Assembly: GCF_900005765.1 (NCBI RefSeq)
Contig: NC_041687.1
Location: 744,001-808,000, forward strand
Direction of reading: 5' to 3'
Length of the DNA stretch: 64,000 bases
Source: Plasmodium relictum
Lineage: Eukaryota > Apicomplexa > Aconoidasida > Haemosporida > Plasmodiidae
Of this stretch, positions 57,737 through 64,000 are shown piece by piece; within the stretch, counting starts at the first letter, position 1; every line of letters starts with the position of its first letter. The notes under the pieces were generated by a model, which was given only the letters and a program-made list of their open reading frames with translations, was not told where the DNA came from and did no database searches. Both the position numbers and the translations under genes were made by a program.

Positions 57737-58012
57737 ATGGATAATCAAGCAAATACATATGAAAATATCACAACAGAAGAAAGAGAAGTATTAACAGAAG
57801 CAAATACTAAGAGAGAATGGGAATCTATTGGTCAATGGTTAAAAAGAAAAGAATTTCTTTTAAAAATGTTGAATTATCATAAACAAAATAATATTAAAAT
57901 TGACGTAGATAAATTCTCCAAAATGGGTCATATATTTTTCAATATAAAATATTTAAGTTGCACTTATAACGATCAAGTTCATGATGAAATTAAAAAATAT
58001 GAACAAAGTTAA
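57737..58012 (+). CDS. 91-residue protein of unknown function
   Basis: A single exon reads with good codon quality from the ATG at 57737. It begins MDNQANTYENITTEEREVLT, then TKREWESIGQWLKRKEFLLK, MLNYHKQNNIKIDVDKFSKM and ends with YNDQVHDEIKKYEQS. It is predicted soluble and mostly helical, with two Trp in a charged helix. There is no targeting signal or membrane segment. I do not recognise a family. Its composition (few Asn runs, no repeats) suggests a conserved gene. Confidence 0.75.
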   Translation: MDNQANTYENITTEEREVLTEANTKREWESIGQWLKRKEFLLKMLNYHKQNNIKIDVDKFSKMGHIFFNIKYLSCTYNDQVHDEIKKYEQS

Positions 58013-58570
58013 TTTATATATATTTATATAATTAATTTGAATTAAGTTTTAATATGTAATTAACAATTTTTTTTTTAAATTTTAAGAAATTTTATTCTTT
58101 TAATTAATATATAATTTTAATAAATTAAATCATTTAAATTTTATTTAATTTTTCAAATATTTTTTTTTATTTTTTTTTTCAATGTTTGAAGTTAAAAAAA
58201 AAAAAATTTATATATATATAATAAAAGACACATATGTATACAGACTTTTTTAGAAATATGAAAATTTTTAAAGAACATCTTTTCTTTTTTTTCTGTTAAT
58301 AAAATAATTATATATTTTTCTTTTAAACTTCTCAGTATCATATATATAGGAATGTTATATATTTAATGTGAAGAAAAATAGAAATAACTATTTACTTATA
58401 TACTGATAAAGTGTTCATTTGAAATATTAATACGAAAATTATTATTGTATATCATTAAAAAAAAAAAATAATAAAATAAAATTATAAAATATACATGACA
58501 GTAATAATAATTTATTATTTTTATTTTATTTTATTTTTTTAACTGTAAATAATTTATAAATGTACTATTA
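58013..58570. other. Convergent intergenic region
   Basis: This A/T homopolymer-rich gap lies between the 3' ends of the 91-residue gene and ThrRS. I see nothing else in it. Confidence 0.5.
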
Positions 58571-61090
58571 TTAGAATGGATGCACTTGGTTAAATTTGTG
58601 AGAATTAACTTGAAGTAGTTTATTGAATTTATCTATAATTTCTTGAATAGTATAAACATGCTGATTATTGGGATCATCTCTATCTCTTAATGTAACAGTT
58701 TTAGTAGAAAGTTCTTTTTCACCAACTATTAAAATAAAGTTAAATTGTTTTAATTGAGCTTCTCTTATTTTTTTGTTTAAAGTGTTCATTGAAATATCTA
58801 CTTCGACATCGAAAAAATTATTATTTAAAGTTGTAGAAATATAATTAGCATATTCATTATATTTATCACTTATAGGTAATACTATAGCTTGTCTTGGGGA
58901 CAACCAAAAAGGTAGCTTTCCTGCAGTATGTTCAATTAAAATAGCTACAAATCTCTCCACTGATCCTAGTATAGCTCTATGTATAATAATTGGTCTATCA
59001 AATCCTTTTTTTAATAATCCCTCTTCTCCTTCCTTTTCATCATTTTTCTCTTCCATTGTATTATCTTCTATTTTATCATTTTCTGTTTTACTTTCTTTTT
59101 TTTCACTTTCTTCAAGTGTAACAAATTCTTTGTTTTTATATTGTAAATTAAATCTAATAGGTAACTGAAAATCTAATTGTATCGTACCACATTGGTGTGT
59201 TCTATTAATGCTATCTCTTAACAAAATATCAATTTTAGGTCCATAAAATGCTCCATCTCCTTCATTTAATTTCCATTTAATATTGACTGAATTTAATGCA
59301 TCCTTTAATTCATTCTCAGCATAATCCCATGTTGATTCTTTACCAATAAATTTTTTTGGCCTAGTAGACAAATATAATTCATACTTAAAACCAAATGAAT
59401 CATATACAAAAAAAATAAAATTAAGAGTATCTAATACTTCTTTTTTTATATGTTCATAAGAACAGAAAATGTGAGAATCGTCTTGTTGAAATCTTCTAAC
59501 TCTAGTTAATCCACTCAAACTACCAGTTATTTCATTTCTATGCAAAACACCAAAATCAGCTAATCGAATTGGTAAAGAACGATAAGATAAGTTTAACTGC
59601 TTAAACATTAAGCAGTGCCCTGGACAGTTCATTGGTTTAATACCCCATTCTTTATTTTCTACGTTAAATATAAACATACACTCTTTATAATTTTGATAAT
59701 GGCCTGACGTTTTCCATAAATCACAACTATACACATTTGGAGAAATTACTTCGTCATATTTTCTTAATCTATATTCCCTTTTTATAAAATCAATTAATTT
59801 ATTATATATTTTTGTACCATGTGGTAGCCAAAAACAAGATCCAGGAGAAGTATCTTTTTCGAAAAAAAAAAAATTTAATTTTTTTCCTAAATTTCTATGG
59901 TCTCTTTTTTTTGCTTCTTCTAAAAATTTTATATAGTCAACTAATTCACTTTTTTTCTGAAAAGTAATTCCATATACTCTCTGTAAACTTTCATTATCTT
60001 TATTACCTAACCAATATGCTGCAGAATTCTTCAGCACTTTAAAAGCTTTAACTTTTCCTGTATTTTTTATATGAGGCCCTAAGCATAAGTCGATAAAATT
60101 ACCACACTTATATACAGAAGTTTTTTTATTATCAGGTATTTTTGATTTAATTAATTCTAATTTAAATGGGTTATATTTAAATAATTCTAATACTTCATCT
60201 TTTGTACATATTAATTTTTCAAATTCTACATTTTCTTTAACTAATTTATTAAATTCTTCTTCAATTTTCTTATAATGTTCATTAGTTATGGAAAAATTTC
60301 CTAAATAAATATCATAATAAAAACCTTCATTTAATGCCGGCCCGATTGTTAAATAACCACCGAATAATTTTTCTAAACTACTACCTAATATATGAGCTGA
60401 AGAATGCCAGAAGATTTTTTTTGCTTCTTCGTTTTCAATGTTAAGAAATTCTATTTTACAATTACCAAGAAGAGGCTCATTCATATCCCAAAATAAACTA
60501 TTACAGTTACTATTTTTTAAGTCACTATTATTTTCTTCTATATCTTCTATATCACATAATTCTAACTCTACTTTTTCCTTATATGTAACTTTTGAAACAA
60601 TAGAATCCTCAGCTAGTTTTTTTGAAATAGAACTAGCAATTTGAAAAGGAGTAGTAACATAACACTCTCCATTTCTAATAGATCCATCTAATAATTCTAT
60701 ATTTATTTGTCTTTTAAAATGTTTATTTTTTAGTAATTCTTCCTTTTTTTTTTCTTTTAATTCATTATATTTTTCTAATCGTTCTTTAATAAAACTGGGG
60801 TCTTTATCAAAAACCTCTTTATTTTTTTCAATTCCCATTTGTACTTTACTAGTGCTGTTTTCTATTTTTTTTAAAGAATGAAAGTTTAACCTAATAAATT
60901 TTTTTTTTTTTTTATATATATTACAACTGACTTGTTTATTTAAATAAAAAAATAATTTTGAGGAATGAAAAGCACTTTTTTTTATTATATTCAAATGAAT
61001 TTTATTTTTCTTTGCTGATGTTAAAAATGAATTGCATATATCAATATATATATTTGTCAGAAAAAAAATGATCATAATTATTTTTTTCAT
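58571..61090 (-). CDS. ThrRS: Threonine--tRNA ligase, dual-targeting type
   Basis: This single-exon gene encodes 839 residues. The enzyme charges tRNA-Thr and edits mischarged Ser-tRNA. Domains in order: a signal peptide (MKKIIMIIFFLTNIYIDICN) and basic transit-like stretch to about residue 84; a TGS domain at about 128-190; an editing domain with HSSAH (His229, His233) and CLGPH (Cys336, His340); and the class II core with motif 1 near 422-450, Zn ligands MNCPGH (Cys489), DDSH (His540) and IIIHRAI, motif 2 RRFQQDDSHIF, and motif 3 GSVERFVAILIEH. The anticodon-binding domain ends the protein. An acidic insert (ESKTENDKIEDNTMEEKNDE and on) lies inside the catalytic core. Plasmodium is known to use one ThrRS gene for cytosol and apicoplast; the internal ATG at 60838 (MGIEKNKEVF) would give a leaderless form. 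Confidence 0.95.
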   Translation of the reverse strand: MKKIIMIIFFLTNIYIDICNSFLTSAKKNKIHLNIIKKSAFHSSKLFFYLNKQVSCNIYKKKKKFIRLNFHSLKKIENSTSKVQMGIEKNKEVFDKDPSFIKERLEKYNELKEKKKEELLKNKHFKRQINIELLDGSIRNGECYVTTPFQIASSISKKLAEDSIVSKVTYKEKVELELCDIEDIEENNSDLKNSNCNSLFWDMNEPLLGNCKIEFLNIENEEAKKIFWHSSAHILGSSLEKLFGGYLTIGPALNEGFYYDIYLGNFSITNEHYKKIEEEFNKLVKENVEFEKLICTKDEVLELFKYNPFKLELIKSKIPDNKKTSVYKCGNFIDLCLGPHIKNTGKVKAFKVLKNSAAYWLGNKDNESLQRVYGITFQKKSELVDYIKFLEEAKKRDHRNLGKKLNFFFFEKDTSPGSCFWLPHGTKIYNKLIDFIKREYRLRKYDEVISPNVYSCDLWKTSGHYQNYKECMFIFNVENKEWGIKPMNCPGHCLMFKQLNLSYRSLPIRLADFGVLHRNEITGSLSGLTRVRRFQQDDSHIFCSYEHIKKEVLDTLNFIFFVYDSFGFKYELYLSTRPKKFIGKESTWDYAENELKDALNSVNIKWKLNEGDGAFYGPKIDILLRDSINRTHQCGTIQLDFQLPIRFNLQYKNKEFVTLEESEKKESKTENDKIEDNTMEEKNDEKEGEEGLLKKGFDRPIIIHRAILGSVERFVAILIEHTAGKLPFWLSPRQAIVLPISDKYNEYANYISTTLNNNFFDVEVDISMNTLNKKIREAQLKQFNFILIVGEKELSTKTVTLRDRDDPNNQHVYTIQEIIDKFNKLLQVNSHKFNQVHPF

Positions 61091-61908
61091 TCATATTTTA
61101 GCATATAAAAATATATAAACAAATATATTATCTTTCTTTTTCCTTTTTTTTTTTAAATGTAATTAGTGTAATTAATTATACACCTATATTTTTATCTTTA
61201 TAAAATATTACACAAATTGAATTTTGGAATTTTATTAAAATCAATATAGTTATCTTATTATATTTGTTACAAATATTTATGTTCTATTATATATATATAT
61301 GTGAGTTAATCATCATTAAATTAAAAAAATAAATTTTGATTAATTTCGTGAATAAATTTTAATATAAAAACATAGTATTTTCATTACTCATTTTTTAATA
61401 CAAATGTTTAAGTTAAAATTTATATACATCTATAAATATATATTATTTTTTAATAATGTAATTGTAAATATCCTTTTGCTAAAACTTTTATTACTTGTTT
61501 TTTTTATTTTATTTTAAAATATTTTAACAAAAAATTTATATATAATAAATTTATATATATACAAAAATATATTTACCTTAGTCAAGAATACTTTTCCTTA
61601 TATAATACAAATTTTTTATATAAAAAAATTTAAAAAAAAAAACACGCAATAACAAAATAAATTAAAAATAAAGGGTTAAATAATATTGAAAAAAAAAAAA
61701 AAAAACGTTGTAAATAAGCACAAAAAAAGAAGATTTTTAAAAATGATGAAATAAAAAAAAACATATTACAATTTTATCTATATATATTAGCAAAATATTT
61801 ATTAATAATTAAAAGTCAAATAAGAATTGAAATGAAAAAAAAAAATATTAAATATATATAAATTAATAAAAATGCTTTAAGAACTAAAAAAATTGCAGTT
61901 TTAAAAAA
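61091..61908. promoter_or_regulatory. Intergenic region upstream of ThrRS
   Basis: It lies between two minus-strand genes and should hold the ThrRS promoter and the ATG7 3' untranslated region. It contains only A/T tracts. Confidence 0.45.
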
Positions 61909-64000
61909 TCAATCAAGCATTATTACATCATTTTCCTCAAGTTTTAATCTATTTATATTTGTAATTCTTTCCAATATTGAACTATCACTAATAACCTAAA
62001 AAAAAAGAAATACAAGCATATGTAAAAAAAAAAAAAATACAAATACAAATATAAAATATATATAATTGTATATATATTTATTCATATCATTTATTGTAAT
62101 TCTTAAAACTATTAGAAGCTAACGTTTCTAATGAAAGTCATTTTATCTTCTTGATAATTCATTATAACTTTTTCTGAACAGCATAAGCATCTATCAAAAG
62201 CATCGCTAAATAACTTTTTGATAGAAAAATTAGATAAGTTAAATGTAAGAATATGAGGTGTAGCTCCTAAGCAAGAAGATAATGAATTTGAAAGTTCATT
62301 TTTTTTTGTTTCTTTTTTATTTTGATGATTATTATAAATATACTGATCTCTATCAATGTGTGGAGCAAAAAAATACAAAGGATGCTGAGTTAATGATACT
62401 AATAACTCTACAGCTATACTACTACTTATATTACTTATACCACTTCTAGTAACTGTACATTTTTCATCTATTGTTCTATTTGATAAAGAGTCTGAGGGGG
62501 AATGCATATCATTGCAAAAGTAGCAGGCAGCTTTAAAATATAAATAGGAATGCCTTAAAACAAGGAAGGAATCAAATCCAATTGCTACTGTTATACCTAA
62601 TGGTGGTAATTTGGGTAACTTTTCTACATTAGTAATAATATTATTATAAAATAAATACCTATCAAAGTCATTTTCTTCTAATAAATCTTTTCCACATATT
62701 TTCATATATTCATGGGTAAAATCATCTGTATATAACATAGCATTATTATCTTTAAATAATGGTTTTTTTTTTTTTTCCTCCCTTAAAATTTTATTTATCT
62801 CTTTTAAGCTATTATATTGTTTTTCTGCTATTATCAAACAAGGAAAGTATCTTGATTCTTTTGAATCTGTTAATAAAAAAACTACATCATGATTTTCAAT
62901 CAATTCATCTAATTCATTCATAGTGTTTTCGATATCTCCTTTTAAATAATTTAAATGACCAGGCATAGGTATGTCTATTACTTTAGCAGTAATATTTAAA
63001 TCAGGAGAAATTTTTAATAAATTATTTTTAGCTGCAATAGATTTATACTCACCAATATTATTATAACATTCTGCGTCAGAAATAGTATATAAATATTGTC
63101 TACTAACATTAGAAAAAGAAACACGAGAATTATCGATGAATGTGAGATTTTGAATTCCCCATGAAATACAATTTCTGGCAACCATACAACCTAATGTACC
63201 TAATCCTATAATTAATACTTTTAATTTTTTAATCTTTTCAAATTCCAAATCTTTTAAAAGTTTCCATTTAATTAATTTTATATTTAATTCTAAAGAAATT
63301 CTTTGAATTATATTTTTATTTAAAAAATCATTCAAATTTATCATATATATAATACTTTGTTTCCTTAAACCATCTTTTTTTTTTTCATATTTCTTCCACC
63401 CTGATATTATTTCGTATTTTAATTTATTCTGAGTAGAAATATCAATACACTCATTTTTTTTTATTTTAATTTTATTATCTTCAGAGTTTGTACTTTTTTC
63501 ATTATTAATACTTAGATATGAATCTTTTTTATTAATTAAATTTTCTTCCAAATGATTGCTATGTTCTTCATTTAAATTATCAAAAGAAAATGAATTTTTT
63601 ATAGAATCTCTTTTTTCATAGTTATCAAAAACATTATTCTTAGTATTTTCTGCATCAGAACTATTTTTTTTATTACATTTTATATTTGAAAAAGGTGAAA
63701 TAAAACTAGAACTTAAAATATATTCATTTACATTCACTTCTTCTTTATTTTTTTTCTGTTCATCATATATAAATAATTTTTTGTCATCCTTAGAATTATT
63801 TATTGACATATCAATCTTCTCATTATTTAAACTTTTTACATGCTCATAAACGGTTTCTGTGCCTGTATCCATTCTAAAATGAAAATCTTCAGAAACTTTA
63901 ACTTTGAATATGGAAGAATTTAAAATATATTTAATCATAGTATTATAATTGTCTGAGTTTTGTATTTCCGTATTTGTGTTACTTTTATTATTGTTAGTAT
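61909..64000 (-). CDS. ATG7: E1-like activating enzyme ATG7, 5' part beyond the window
   Basis: Exons seen are 64000-62124 (open at the edge) and 61995-61909. An ATG lies at 63938, but the frame stays open upstream to the edge with Asn-rich coding sequence, so the true start is probably outside. ATG7 adenylates ATG8 and passes it to ATG3; in Plasmodium this leads to ATG8 on the apicoplast membrane. The adenylation domain is clear: KVLIIGLGTLGCMVARNCIS with the GxGxxG loop, then DNSRVSFSNVSRQYLY, GEYKSIAAKNNLLKISPDLN and DIPMPGHLNYL. The catalytic Cys is in EKCTVTRSGISNISSSIAVE. The C-terminus has CLGATPHILTFNLSNF, CLCCSEKVIMNYQ and, from the small last exon, ISDSSILERITNINRLKLEE. A 150-residue low-complexity insert precedes the domain. 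Confidence 0.93.

Noticed and set aside
1-64000. tRNA, rRNA, CRISPR, transposon or virus-like element
   Set aside because: I looked for T-loop signatures, regular spacer arrays, terminal repeats and polymerase or integrase motifs. The only polymerase is the host mitochondrial one.

Overview
The window is nuclear DNA of a malaria parasite (genus Plasmodium). The signs are extreme AT richness with long poly-A, poly-T and (TA)n tracts, short AT-rich introns with GT-AG ends, proteins padded with Asn and Lys/Glu runs, and organelle genes with bipartite (signal plus transit) leaders. The gene order (LSM1, PDH E1-alpha, ethanolamine kinase, GrpE, RRS1, RPL35, mitochondrial RNA polymerase, SmD1, two kelch genes, ThrRS, ATG7) agrees with what I remember of P. 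falciparum chromosome 11. I cannot fix the species. A very AT-rich lineage, for example an avian parasite, would fit, and the extra K/E-rich gene argues against P. falciparum itself.

Layout, left to right. 1-8.8 kb: a BEACH-domain protein cut by the window edge, a four-exon UBA-UAS protein, and a large Asn-rich protein with a degenerate bromodomain. 10-22.3 kb: LSM1, apicoplast pyruvate dehydrogenase E1-alpha, ethanolamine kinase, mitochondrial GrpE and RRS1. 23.8-29.4 kb: a very large Lys/Glu-repeat gene whose 3' end looks decayed. 31-43.5 kb: RPL35 with an isolated ATG exon, a seven-exon secretory-type unknown, a mitochondrial membrane and coiled-coil protein, a TMUB-like ubiquitin-fold membrane protein and the T7-like mitochondrial RNA polymerase. 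44-55.5 kb: TIM44, SmD1, two small candidate or unknown proteins and a tandem pair of kelch genes. 57.7-64 kb: a 91-residue unknown, dual-targeting-type ThrRS and ATG7, which runs off the right edge.

Most genes are housekeeping genes: RNA decay and splicing (LSM1, SmD1), ribosomes (RRS1, RPL35), mitochondrial import and expression (GrpE, TIM44, RNA polymerase) and apicoplast function (PDH E1-alpha, ThrRS, ATG7). I rebuilt the introns by hand from GT-AG ends, reading phase and family homology, so exact splice sites are predictions. I saw no tRNA, rRNA, CRISPR array, transposon or virus-like element. The least ordinary items are the K/E-rich gene with its degraded tail and strongly polypurine coding strand, the tandem kelch pair with matching introns, and several small spliced genes.
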